Shown: in pieces, positions 56,611 to 64,000 of the stretch
How positions within the stretch are numbered: position 1 is the first letter of the stretch
How the letters are laid out: every line of letters begins with the position of its first letter
Source: Streptosporangium amethystogenes
GTDB taxonomy: Bacteria; Actinomycetota; Actinomycetes; Streptosporangiales; Streptosporangiaceae
Assembly (NCBI RefSeq): GCF_000721075.1
Contig: NZ_JOEQ01000003.1
Span: 124,001-188,000 of the forward strand
Direction of reading: 5' to 3'
Length of the DNA: 64,000 nucleotides
The notes under the pieces: model-generated
Database searches by the model: none
The model's input: the letters and a program-made list of their open reading frames with translations, nothing else
Told to the model about the DNA's origin: nothing
Made by a program: the position numbers and the translations under genes

Positions 56611-57699
56611 GTGGACGCTCTCACCGTAAGAGCCCGTGAGCTGGCGGCGGCTGGAAGGCTGCCCGCCTACGTGTACGACCTGGCCGCCCTGGACGCGCAC
56701 GCGGCGGCGGTGCGGGCCGCGCTGCCGGGGATCGAGCTGTACTACGCGGCCAAGGCCAACCCGGACCCGGAGCTGCTGCGGGTGCTGGCCCGGCACGTGG
56801 ACGGGGTCGAGGTCGCCTCCGGCGGCGAGCTGGAGCACGTGCTGGGCGTGCTCCCCTCGGCCAAGGTCGCGTTCGGCGGCCCCGGCAAGACCGACGGCGA
56901 ACTCCGGCTCGCCCTCGATCGCGGCGTCGAACGGCTGCACGTGGAGAGCCCGAACGAGCTGCGCCGCCTGATCGCCACCGGGCGGGAGGCCGACGTGCTG
57001 CTCCGCGCCAACCTCGCCCTCTCGCTGGGAGACGTGGCCCTGGCGATGGGCGGCGGCGCGACCCCCTTCGGCATGGACCCGGCCGGCGTCGCCGAATGTC
57101 TCGCGCTTCTGGAGCGCCAGGACGCGGTACGCCTGCGCGGCGTTCACGCCCACTTGGCCAGCGGCCTGGACGCCTCGCGCATGCTGGAGGTCGCCGACGG
57201 CGTGCTCGACTACACCCGCGGCCTCGGCCTGACCGAGATCAACCTTGGCGGCGGCATGGCCGTCGACTACGCCGACCCCGGCGCCGTCTTCGACTGGGAG
57301 GCCTACGGCAAGGGCCTGGCGGGGCTGCGCCGTCCCGGCGAGACGCTGCGGATCGAGCCTGGCCGGTCGGTGTCGGTCTACTGCGGGCGGTACGTGACCC
57401 GTGTGCTGGACGTCAAGCGGGTCCACGGCGAGCTGTTCGCCATCGTGGCAGGCGGCACCCACCACATCCGCACGCCCGCGACCAAGGGCCACGACCAGCC
57501 GATGGTCATTGCCAAGGAGGGCGAGCCGGTTACGATCGTTGGCCAGCTCTGTACTCCCAAGGACACCCTCACCCGCCGAGTCCCGGCGGCCTTGGCAACT
57601 GGCGACATCGTGCAGTTCCTCATGGCCGGCGCCTACGCCTGGAACATCTCCCACCACGACTTCCTGATGCACCCGCATCCGGAGTTCTCGTACATCTGA
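56611..57699 (+). CDS. Siderophore-type (SbnH/PvsE-like) PLP-dependent decarboxylase
   Basis: A 362-aa fold-type III (alanine racemase-like) decarboxylase. The PLP lysine is in YYAAKANP (K48). Segments VEVASGGEL, FGGPGKTD, RLHVESPNELRRL, VGQLCTPKD and AYAWNISHHDFLMHPHPEF match the SbnH/PvsE group as I remember it, which decarboxylates amino-acid units during NRPS-independent siderophore assembly, more closely than they match LysA. GTG start with GGAG upstream. No siderophore synthetase, transporter or other pathway gene lies within the window, so the substrate is open. Confidence 0.87.
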   Translation: MDALTVRARELAAAGRLPAYVYDLAALDAHAAAVRAALPGIELYYAAKANPDPELLRVLARHVDGVEVASGGELEHVLGVLPSAKVAFGGPGKTDGELRLALDRGVERLHVESPNELRRLIATGREADVLLRANLALSLGDVALAMGGGATPFGMDPAGVAECLALLERQDAVRLRGVHAHLASGLDASRMLEVADGVLDYTRGLGLTEINLGGGMAVDYADPGAVFDWEAYGKGLAGLRRPGETLRIEPGRSVSVYCGRYVTRVLDVKRVHGELFAIVAGGTHHIRTPATKGHDQPMVIAKEGEPVTIVGQLCTPKDTLTRRVPAALATGDIVQFLMAGAYAWNISHHDFLMHPHPEFSYI

Positions 57700-57721
57700 G
57701 GTGTGCCATCTCGGTGACACA

Positions 57722-57755
57722 GAAGCCCTTGGCTCTTGTTGGAGCCGAGGGCTTC
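57722..57755 (+). terminator. Terminator of the gntR-decarboxylase operon
   Basis: GAAGCCCTTGGCTC (57722-57735) pairs with GAGCCGAGGGCTTC (57742-57755) with one G-T wobble and a 6-nt loop, 22 nt past the decarboxylase stop. Confidence 0.8.
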
Positions 57756-57795
57756 GATGATTCCTCGGCGATGAGCGCTGTGACACAGAGAGATC

Positions 57796-57864
57796 ATGAA
57801 ACCCCTCTCAGATCTGTCTGGCGCCGAGTTCCGTAAATCCAGCCTCAGCGGCGGCACAGACACG
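57796..57864 (+). pseudogene. N-terminal remnant of a DUF397 protein
   Basis: ATG 57796 opens MKPLSDLSGAEFRKSSLSGG, the signature start of DUF397 proteins (normally followed by a cysteine segment NCVEVA and about 40 further residues). Here the similarity stops after the SGG and the frame runs into sequence complementary to the next gene. DUF397 proteins usually pair with an XRE regulator, which is also absent. I read it as a truncated leftover marking the right border of the island. Confidence 0.6.
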
Positions 57865-57882
57865 ATGGGGCGGAGGGGTCAG

Positions 57883-58833
57883 TCAGGCGGCGAGGCGCAG
57901 ACCGAGGGCCGTGAGGCTGGTGCGGGCCCAGTCGAGCTCCTCGGCGATCACGTTGACCAGTGCGCCGGGCCCCTTGGCCCGAAGCGGCACGGCCAGGTCG
58001 TGCGTCTCCACCTCGATGTGCGCGGTGCCGTTCACCGCACCGGAGAGCATCGCGGTGAGGGTGTCCTCCAGGACCGAGCGGGTGCTGGGCAGCTCCTGGC
58101 AGGCGGCGGCCATGTGGTTGTGCACGTGTCCGAGCTTGACGACCGGGGCTCCGGCATCCGCCAGGCCGCGCAGGGCGACTCCGGGCTCCTCAGCGCCGCC
58201 GGAGAGGTAACAGGCGTCCAGGCAGACCCCCAGGTGCTCGGGGTCGATGCCGGAGACCCTGTCGAGCGCCTGCTTGGTGGTCTCCAGGACGCAGCCGGGC
58301 CACGGCTCGAAGCCGACCCTGATCGTCTTTCCGGTGACGCTGTACAGCCCGCGCAGCTCGCGGGCGAGGCGCTCCAGCCGGCGCGAGGCTATCGCGTGCA
58401 GGTCGGCCGGCCAGTCGCGGCGCCAGCCGATGGGGATGGTGGAGATGCTTCCGAAGCGGACGTCCTGCGGGAGCAGGAAGGCCAGGATCTTGGCGAGTGC
58501 CATCGTGTAGCGGTAACGCTCGGGCTTGGCCCAGTCGGGACCGGGGGACTCCTGGTTCCTGCCGCCGGTTCCGTTGAGGCTGACGACCTCCAGGCCGCGT
58601 TCCTCAAGGGAGCGGCGCAGGCGCACCAGCTCTATCCTGTCCGCGGTGAGATGATCGGCGACGCTCGGGGAGAGCCAGAGGCCGACGCCCATGCGCTCCA
58701 CTCCGAGGCGCTTGCGCACCGGCACCGCGTACCTCGTCAGGTGCGCGATGAGGTTCTCGAGGTCCTCGGCGGGGTGCACGCCCGCGTTGTAGGCCAGGTG
58801 AACGAGCGTCCCGTCCTCGTGCCGTAAACGCAT
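57883..58833 (-). CDS. EboE-like TIM-barrel protein
   Basis: A 316-aa sugar-phosphate isomerase/epimerase-type TIM barrel resembling EboE, a 'metabolite traffic' protein of the eboABCDEF cluster (HLAYNAGVHPAEDLENLIAHL and VGLWLSPSVADHL correspond to its N-terminal signature). Possible metal ligands lie in RVGFEPWPG, GVCLDACYLS, KLGHVHNH and HIEVETHD. GGAGG lies five nt before the ATG at 58833. None of the other ebo genes is in the window. The role of EboE itself is not settled. Confidence 0.72.
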   Translation of the reverse strand: MRLRHEDGTLVHLAYNAGVHPAEDLENLIAHLTRYAVPVRKRLGVERMGVGLWLSPSVADHLTADRIELVRLRRSLEERGLEVVSLNGTGGRNQESPGPDWAKPERYRYTMALAKILAFLLPQDVRFGSISTIPIGWRRDWPADLHAIASRRLERLARELRGLYSVTGKTIRVGFEPWPGCVLETTKQALDRVSGIDPEHLGVCLDACYLSGGAEEPGVALRGLADAGAPVVKLGHVHNHMAAACQELPSTRSVLEDTLTAMLSGAVNGTAHIEVETHDLAVPLRAKGPGALVNVIAEELDWARTSLTALGLRLAA

Positions 58834-59089
58834 GCGTGCCTCCAAAGAGTACTTCCGTGTAAGCGTCTCCGATCGCCCCGCGCCGGTGTTCCAGCGCCGT
58901 GAGCCGGAGGCCCTCCCTGCCGGAGCTCGACCCCGCCGTCTGAAGCATTCCGTGCGGCCACCGGGCTCCGCGTCACTCACGGAGCTGATTTCCCGGTACG
59001 CCGCCAGGCTGACCTCGGCGCCGATCTCACCAGGATCACTGCGACCCACGGATCACTCGGCAAGACTTATCGAACTCGCTCTACGCAGT

Positions 59090-59099
59090 GTAGTACTAC
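59090..59099. promoter_or_regulatory. Palindrome in the EboE-like gene promoter region
   Basis: GTAGTACTAC is a perfect 10-bp palindrome overlapping a minus-strand -10-like TACACT (59092-59087). If used, the leader of the eboE-like mRNA would be about 245 nt. It is a candidate repressor site; the binder is unknown. Confidence 0.35.
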
Positions 59100-59134
59100 C
59101 TATCGTGGCGAGACACCTTCTTTGGTAACAAATA

Positions 59135-59174
59135 GACAGACCCCGCCGTGAGTATCCTCACGGCGGGGTCTGTC
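59135..59174 (-). terminator. clpC terminator (18-bp perfect stem)
   Basis: An 18-bp perfect inverted repeat (59135-59152 with 59157-59174, core GACCCCGCCGTGAG) closes a TATC loop; on the minus strand it is followed by a T-rich tract. It is a textbook intrinsic terminator about 175 nt past the clpC stop. Confidence 0.9.
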
Positions 59175-59267
59175 CTTCCTGCCTGATCAGGCCATGCCCG
59201 GTGCCCTGCGCCTTGGACCTTCAGCCTGCTGCGGCCGGTCAGACGACACCTCGCCCGGCTCGTCGTC

Positions 59268-59293
59268 GGTCACCGCAGCACGCTGCGGTGACC
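59268..59293 (-). terminator. Second hairpin in the clpC 3' region
   Basis: GGTCACCGCAG (59268-59278) and CTGCGGTGACC (59283-59293) form a perfect 11-bp stem with a CACG loop, about 55 nt past the clpC stop. It may protect the 3' end or give partial termination ahead of the stronger one at 59135. Confidence 0.5.
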
Positions 59294-59348
59294 TCCGCCG
59301 ACCTTGCGAGGCACCATCCGACCAATCCTCAACGGTCAGGGCCCGCGG

Positions 59349-61871
59349 CTAGTTCTGGATCGGCTCCGCGATGGCGGCGGCCGAGTCGGGAACCCGGTCG
59401 ACCGGCGCGTCCTCACCGACGAAGGTGAACTTCGCGTTCTCGCCCTCGCCCTCGATCCCGATCTTCACGATCTGGCCGGGACGGAGCTCGCCGTACAGGA
59501 TCTTCTCCGACAGGGTGTCCTCCAGCTCGCGCTGGATCGTACGACGGAGCGGGCGGGCGCCCATCACCGGATCGTAGCCACGGTCGGCCAGCAGCTGCTT
59601 GGCCTCCTGCGTGAGCTCCATCCCCATGTCGCGGTCCTTCAGACGCAGACCCACCTGGGCCAGCATCAGGTCGACGATGCGGATGATCTCCTTCGGCGTG
59701 AGCTGGTGGAAGACCACGATGTCATCGACACGGTTGAGGAACTCCGGCCGGAAGTGCTGCTTGAGCTCCTCCTGCACCTTGGACTTCATCCGGTCGTAGT
59801 TGGACTCGGCGTCGTTGCTCTTCGCGAAGCCGACCCCCTGACCCTTGGAGATGTCCCGGGTGCCCAGGTTCGTCGTCATGATGATGACGGTGTTCTTGAA
59901 GTCCACCACCCGGCCCTGGGCGTCGGTCAGGCGACCGTCCTCCAGGATCTGCAGCAGCGAGTTGAAGATGTCGGGGTGGGCCTTCTCGATCTCGTCGAAC
60001 AGCACGACCGAGAACGGCTTGCGCCGCACCTTCTCGGTGAGCTGGCCACCCTCCTCGTATCCGACGTAGCCGGGAGGCGAGCCGAACAGCCTGGAGACGG
60101 TGTGCTTCTCCATGAACTCCGACATGTCCAGCATGATCAGCGCGTCCTCGTCCCCGAACAGGAACTCGGCCAGCGCCTTGGACAGCTCGGTCTTACCGAC
60201 ACCGGAAGGACCGGCGAAGATGAACGAGCCACCGGGACGGCGCGGGTCCTTCAGACCGGCACGCGTACGACGGATCGAGCGGGACAGACCCTTGATGGCG
60301 TCGTCCTGGCCGATGATCCGCTTGTGCAGCTCGTCCTCCATGCGGAGCAGTCGCTGGGACTCCTCCTCGGTGAGCTTGAAGACCGGGATGCCGGTGGCGG
60401 TCGCCAGGACCTCGGCGATGAGCTCCTCGGTGACCTCGGCGACGACGTCCATGTCGCCGGCCTTCCACTCCTTCTCGCGGCGCTCGCGCTTGAGCTGGAG
60501 CTGCTTCTCCTGGTCCCGGAGAGCGGCGGCCTTCTCGAAGTCCTGCGCGTCGATCGCGGACTCCTTGTCGCGCCGCACGTTGGCGATCTTCTCGTCGTAC
60601 TCGCGGAGGTCCGGCGGCGCGGTCATCCGGCGGATGCGCATGCGCGAGCCGGCCTCGTCGATGAGGTCGATCGCCTTGTCCGGCAGGAACCGGTCGCTGA
60701 TGTAGCGGTCGGCCAGCTGCGCGGCGGCCACCAGGGCACCGTCGGTGATGGAGACGCGGTGGTGGGCCTCGTAGCGGTCCCGCAGACCCTTGAGAATCTC
60801 GATCGTGTGGCTGAGGCTGGGCTCGGCCACCTGGATCGGCTGGAAACGCCGCTCAAGCGCCGCGTCCTTCTCCAGGTGCTTGCGGTACTCGTCCAGGGTG
60901 GTGGCACCGATGGTCTGCAGCTCGCCTCGGGCCAGCATCGGCTTCAGGATGCTGGCGGCGTCGATCGCTCCCTCGGCGGCGCCCGCACCGACGAGCGTGT
61001 GCAGCTCGTCGATGAACAGGATGATGTCGCCGCGGGTGCGGATCTCCTTGAGGACCTTCTTCAGGCGCTCCTCGAAGTCACCGCGATAGCGCGAACCCGC
61101 CACCAGGGCGCCCAGGTCCAGGGTGTAGAGCTGCTTGTCCTTGAGCGTCTCGGGCACCTCGCCCTTGACGATCTTCTGGGACAGGCCCTCCACGACGGCG
61201 GTCTTGCCGACGCCGGGCTCACCCACCAGGACCGGGTTGTTCTTGGTCCTGCGGGACAGGACCTGCATGACCCGCTCGATCTCCTTCTCCCGGCCGATGA
61301 CCGGATCGAGCTTGCCCTCGCGAGCGGCCTGGGTCAGGTTGCGGCCGAACTGGTCAAGCACCAGAGAGGTCGAAGGAGCGGCCTCGGCCGGACCGCCGGC
61401 GGCGGTCGGTTCCTTGCCCTGATAGCCGTGGAGCAACTGGATGACCTGCTGCCGGACCCGATTGAGATCGGCGCCCAGCTTCACCAGCACCTGGGCGGCC
61501 ACGCCCTCGCCCTCACGGATGAGGCCGAGCAGGATGTGCTCGGTGCCGATGTAGTTGTGACCCAGTTGCAGCGCCTCGCGCAAGGACAGCTCAAGGACCT
61601 TCTTGGCACGCGGGGTGAACGGAATGTGCCCCGACGGCGCGGACTGGCCCTGGCCGATGATCTCCTCGACCTGCTGACGCACACCTTCAAGACTGATGCC
61701 GAGGCTCTCCAGAGCCTTGGCGGCAACGCCTTCACCTTCATGGATCAAGCCAAGAAGAATGTGCTCCGTACCGATGTAGTTGTGGTTGAGCATCCGGGCC
61801 TCTTCTTGGGCCAGGACGACAACCCGCCGTGCGCGGTCGGTGAACCTCTCGAACATCTCGTCGCTCCTCAC
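59349..61871 (-). CDS. clpC: ATP-dependent Clp protease ATP-binding subunit ClpC
   Basis: An 840-aa Hsp100 unfoldase. Order: two N-terminal Clp-N repeats, D1 AAA+ with Walker [14 protein letters not shown], the middle coiled coil with a UVR-like segment ([24 protein letters not shown]), D2 AAA+ with [14 protein letters not shown], and the C-terminal D2-small domain with a short acidic tail. It feeds substrates to ClpP1P2. A ClgR-like box lies upstream. It is monocistronic with two hairpins downstream. Confidence 0.98.
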   Translation of the reverse strand: MRSDEMFERFTDRARRVVVLAQEEARMLNHNYIGTEHILLGLIHEGEGVAAKALESLGISLEGVRQQVEEIIGQGQSAPSGHIPFTPRAKKVLELSLREALQLGHNYIGTEHILLGLIREGEGVAAQVLVKLGADLNRVRQQVIQLLHGYQGKEPTAAGGPAEAAPSTSLVLDQFGRNLTQAAREGKLDPVIGREKEIERVMQVLSRRTKNNPVLVGEPGVGKTAVVEGLSQKIVKGEVPETLKDKQLYTLDLGALVAGSRYRGDFEERLKKVLKEIRTRGDIILFIDELHTLVGAGAAEGAIDAASILKPMLARGELQTIGATTLDEYRKHLEKDAALERRFQPIQVAEPSLSHTIEILKGLRDRYEAHHRVSITDGALVAAAQLADRYISDRFLPDKAIDLIDEAGSRMRIRRMTAPPDLREYDEKIANVRRDKESAIDAQDFEKAAALRDQEKQLQLKRERREKEWKAGDMDVVAEVTEELIAEVLATATGIPVFKLTEEESQRLLRMEDELHKRIIGQDDAIKGLSRSIRRTRAGLKDPRRPGGSFIFAGPSGVGKTELSKALAEFLFGDEDALIMLDMSEFMEKHTVSRLFGSPPGYVGYEEGGQLTEKVRRKPFSVVLFDEIEKAHPDIFNSLLQILEDGRLTDAQGRVVDFKNTVIIMTTNLGTRDISKGQGVGFAKSNDAESNYDRMKSKVQEELKQHFRPEFLNRVDDIVVFHQLTPKEIIRIVDLMLAQVGLRLKDRDMGMELTQEAKQLLADRGYDPVMGARPLRRTIQRELEDTLSEKILYGELRPGQIVKIGIEGEGENAKFTFVGEDAPVDRVPDSAAAIAEPIQN

Positions 61872-62020
61872 AGAGCGGTCAGGCAGGTCCGGGATATCCG
61901 GGCCCTGTCATCCCGCATGGTAGCCCCGACCCGGCGACCGCTCTATGCAGAAGACGTTCCCCGAGAGCAGGGCGTTCACCCTCCATCCAACTACTTACGG
62001 GGGGTGGGATGTTCCCGCTA

Positions 62021-62034
62021 CGCCGCAAGCGAAC
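62021..62034 (-). promoter_or_regulatory. ClgR-like box upstream of clpC
   Basis: On the minus strand GTTCGC-N5-GCG (GTTCGCTTGCGGCG) matches the actinobacterial ClgR consensus as I recall it. ClgR activates clpC and clpP genes in Streptomyces, Corynebacterium and Mycobacterium, so control of clpC is expected. It is about 150 bp upstream of the ATG. Confidence 0.55.
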
Positions 62035-62037
62035 GAC

Positions 62038-62056
62038 GTTTGTCCGTCAGACAAAC
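62038..62056. promoter_or_regulatory. Perfect inverted repeat next to the ClgR-like box
   Basis: GTTTGTC (62038-62044) and GACAAAC (62050-62056) flank a 5-nt centre. It lies 3 bp from the ClgR-like box. It may be a second regulator site for clpC or a weak terminator for lsr2. Confidence 0.4.
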
Positions 62057-62119
62057 ACATCATGCGGTCATGGCCGCCACCGGACCCCACCGTGACCGCC
62101 ATAACCGCATGATTCACTC

Positions 62120-62158
62120 GATCTACTGAGCCGATCTAGTGAGCCGATCTAGTGAGCC
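62120..62158. repeat. Triple 13-bp tandem repeat at the end of lsr2
   Basis: Three consecutive copies of GATCTAGTGAGCC (the one farthest from lsr2 has ACT for AGT) run from 62120 to 62158. The copy nearest the gene contains the final codons and TAG stop of lsr2, so the gene end itself has been duplicated into the 3' flank. Confidence 0.9.
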
Positions 62159-62481
62159 GCTTCGTACTGCTCGACGATCTTGGAGGCGATTCGACCGCGC
62201 TCGCTGACATTAAGGCCGTGGGACTTCGCCCATGCCCGGATGTCGGCGCTCTTCTCTCGCGTGAGTGCCCGCGCGCCACCCGCGCGGCGACGGCGGGGTG
62301 CCAGCGCGCCGGAACGACGGGCGCTCTGCACGAAAGGCGACAGGGAGTCGCGGAGCTTCTTCGCGTTAACGTCACTCAGGTCAATCTCATAGCTGGTGCC
62401 GTCAATCGCGAAGGCGACAGTCTCATTGGCCTCGCCCCCATCGAGGTCGTCGATGAGAATCTCCTGGATCTGCTTGGCCAT
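62149..62481 (-). CDS. lsr2: Lsr2 nucleoid-associated protein
   Basis: A 110-aa H-NS-like xenogeneic silencer. The N-terminal oligomerisation domain (VAFAIDGTSYEIDLSDVNAKKLRDSL), a basic linker (RRRRAGG) and the C-terminal DNA-binding domain with the AT-minor-groove RGR (SERGRIASKIVEQYEAAH) are complete. It silences AT-rich DNA, which in this window would include the island at 50.8-57 kb and the tract at 37.7 kb. Confidence 0.97.
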   Translation of the reverse strand: MAKQIQEILIDDLDGGEANETVAFAIDGTSYEIDLSDVNAKKLRDSLSPFVQSARRSGALAPRRRRAGGARALTREKSADIRAWAKSHGLNVSERGRIASKIVEQYEAAH

Positions 62482-62613
62482 CTACACAATCCTTTCGCGG
62501 AGTATTGTTTCATTCGCAAGCTAAACATATACCCGAGATCGAAGAGCGGCAATTCCAGGAGCCCGGCGATTCTCACAGGCAACCGAGACACTCTCAGTCG
62601 GCGCTCCGGTGGA

Positions 62614-62754
62614 TCAGCTGTTCTGCGACTCGGCCGGGTCGGAGTGTTTTGGCCGGCGACCGGCGGCTTCACTCCGAAGTAGCTTGACGACTCCGAAGAT
62701 GAAGGCTCCGCCGACGACCGCCGGAGGTATCAACGCGGACAATACGTCGTACAT
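62614..62754 (-). CDS. Small single-pass membrane protein
   Basis: A 46-aa protein (MYDVLSALIPPAVVGGAFIF then GVVKLLRSE) with one transmembrane helix and a basic C-terminal tail. GAGGAC lies five nt before the ATG at 62754. Similar short membrane proteins lie next to lsr2 in related genomes, with no known role. A longer in-frame start at 62796 is less likely. Confidence 0.6.
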   Translation of the reverse strand: MYDVLSALIPPAVVGGAFIFGVVKLLRSEAAGRRPKHSDPAESQNS

Positions 62755-63059
62755 TCGTCCTCGCTCCGTACCGCTAGGTGGCTTTCTGGAGACCATGAAA
62801 ATTTGGCGACGACTCCCGAAGCCACGCGGGTGTCCGCCCGATCAGTCTGGAACCGCCCACAGATGACCATAGCGCCACCGGACGGCGACGCGTGTCAGCA
62901 GGGGCGACCATGCCCGTCACTCTCCAGCCTAATGCTTCTCTCCAGCCGCCTTACCGGTTGCAGTCGTAAAGCCGCAGGGAAAAACCGACAGGACGATCAG
63001 GTGATCATCGCCGCCTTCGGAAATACCAATGCCCGCCCGCTCTCCGGCCGCCGCGCCAC

Positions 63060-63522
63060 CGGCCTCGGAGGAGCGAAGCTCCTGGTGGGAGCGCCTGCCC
63101 GTCGGGATGAACAACGCCTTGTCACGGAACCGGAGATCACCTCGGGCGGGTTCATCACGAGAATGTCCACCGTCGGCAGAACATCCTGATGGAGAGCGGC
63201 TCGCTTCATCACCCGGGTGGCAGCCGATGCGACGCAAGCCTGCGGAACAAGACGGATCTTCAACGCTTTCTTGCCAAGAGTACGGCCCACTCTGGTGTGG
63301 AGTACATAGTCGTAGACCGTATAACCACCAAAGACGATGGGCTCACCGGACAACCCAGGCAACACCACACACCCATGATCCAGCTCCGCGAGAAGACCCC
63401 TGAACGCGCGACGGAAGGTGAAGGAGAGAAACCCGCGGACCGTCACCGGGGATGCGGGAGGCGAGCCGGTCCCACCATTCGATGACTGGTGTACGAACCC
63501 TCGGCGGGGGCAGATCCGGCAT
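63060..63522 (-). pseudogene. Decayed RDD-family membrane protein gene
   Basis: Minus-strand pieces of an RDD protein appear in two frames. ATG 63522 starts MPDLPPPRVRTPVIEWWDRLASRI; the frame then shifts, and VYDYVLHTRVGRTLGKKALKIRLV with KRAALHQDVLPT carries the RDD core; a second shift restores the first frame for FRDKALFIPTGRRSHQEL. The hydrophobic helices are mostly lost. At least two frameshifts make it a pseudogene. It lies next to an intact RDD gene at 63757. Nothing is seen in the 300 bp between it and 62754. Confidence 0.65.
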
Positions 63523-63711
63523 TGGCGTCTCATAGCGGCTTGCGGGCTCTCCTGAGCCCCTTGTCCGGCCTCAAACACGAATATTCCGCCACACCGGGGC
63601 CCGATCATAAGTCCCCCCGCGTCACCCAAGGCACGGCAAATGATTTTTACGCTTCCGCGGCCGAGGCGGTTACCCAGCCCTAACGGTCCCCGTTTTTCTG
63701 GTTCGGGCGCG

Positions 63712-63748
63712 AAATCGGGGCCGACGGTTCAACCGCCGGCCCCGATTT
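63712..63748 (-). terminator. Terminator of the RDD gene
   Basis: AAATCGGGGCCG (63712-63723) and CGGCCCCGATTT (63737-63748) form a perfect 12-bp stem with a 13-nt loop that can itself pair, 8 nt past the RDD stop codon. Confidence 0.85.
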
Positions 63749-63756
63749 ACCCGGAA

Positions 63757-64000
63757 CTACTTGATCTTGACGACGACCGTCCCGGCCACCTTGTCGTGCA
63801 GCGCCTGCTGCAGGGGCTTGTCCCACAGCAGCCACAGCACGTTCACGAGGCTGAAGATGTTGATAATCCAGCCGACGAAGGGGATCCAGCTCAGGAACTG
63901 CGGGCCGAAGAACACACCGCCGCGCTTGAGCGCGACGTCGGAGCTGAGCCCGCCCGGCGGCAGGGTGCTGCCGACGGGCACGATCTTGATACCCATGACC
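63757..64000 (-). CDS. RDD-family membrane protein, 5' end outside the window
   Basis: The C-terminal about 80 residues of an RDD protein: a transmembrane helix (FLSWIPFVGWIINIFSLVNVLWLLW) and the family ending KPLQQALHDKVAGTVVVKIK. The frame continues past the right edge, so the gene is partial here. RDD proteins are small multi-pass proteins, some linked to ion homeostasis. It is probably the functional paralogue of the decayed gene at 63060. Confidence 0.85.
   Translation of the reverse strand, partial: VMGIKIVPVGSTLPPGGLSSDVALKRGGVFFGPQFLSWIPFVGWIINIFSLVNVLWLLWDKPLQQALHDKVAGTVVVKIK

Noticed and set aside
50846..57699. Integrative element (AICE) with KorSA-like regulator
   Set aside because: No integrase, Tra/FtsK-like, Rep or tRNA attachment site was found, so a mobile element cannot be supported, only an island of different composition.
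59304..62129. 941-codon plus-strand frame opposite clpC
   Set aside because: Complementary to ClpC, Leu/Asp/Gly-rich and repetitive, with no motifs.

Overview
The window is high-GC actinobacterial chromosome, probably from the Streptosporangiales (Nonomuraea/Streptosporangium/Microbispora type). That placement is inferred from the strong G/C third-position bias, the cvn conservon, Lsr2, ClpC, the RadA-DisA-MutY order and a PyrH-like tryptophan halogenase; no rRNA or tRNA gene was seen that would settle it.

Layout. 0.4-4.1 kb: the edge of a specialised-metabolism locus, with a P450, a methyltransferase cut down to its C-terminal half, a tryptophan 5-halogenase that aligns closely with PyrH, and its flavin reductase. 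4.2-10 kb: TetR/P450/ferredoxin, a DsbA-like protein, and an acyl-CoA dehydrogenase/SDR pair with its own TetR and a clear operator. 10-13.7 kb: a complete conservon (CvnD-C-B-A order on the minus strand). 14-22 kb: BrkB, methyltransferase, PoxB-type enzyme, and a MarR-controlled PhzS-like monooxygenase/DUF3237/CocE hydrolase operon with a perfect operator. 22.2-23 kb: a secreted protein with a 12-bp tandem repeat.

23-32 kb: a nearly complete route from 3-hydroxyanthranilate to pyruvate and acetyl-CoA (3HAO, ACMSD, semialdehyde dehydrogenase, RidA-type deaminase, decarboxylase, hydratase, aldolase, acetaldehyde dehydrogenase), plus kynureninase and a divergent IclR regulator. 32-45 kb: household and signalling genes (VanZ, GntR, a DivIVA-like coiled coil, gamma carbonic anhydrase, CsoR, glycosyltransferase, an EtfD-like Fe-S membrane oxidoreductase with a TetR, and a sugar isomerase preceded by a leaderless small ORF). 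45.3-50.6 kb: MerR-TrxA, RadA, DisA, a membrane protein and MutY.

50.8-57.7 kb is an accessory island of visibly lower GC and the best candidate for an undescribed system. A GntR regulator sits between two divergent transcription units, and each promoter carries a copy of the same 13-bp palindromic site. Leftward run four small orphan proteins, an aspartyl/asparaginyl beta-hydroxylase-like protein, a nucleotidyltransferase and an APH-type kinase. Rightward, after gntR, runs a siderophore-type (SbnH/PvsE-like) PLP decarboxylase with no siderophore synthetase nearby. A solitary EboE-like TIM-barrel protein follows. 59.3-64 kb returns to core genes (ClpC, Lsr2, a small membrane protein), a decayed RDD pseudogene and an intact RDD gene cut by the window edge.
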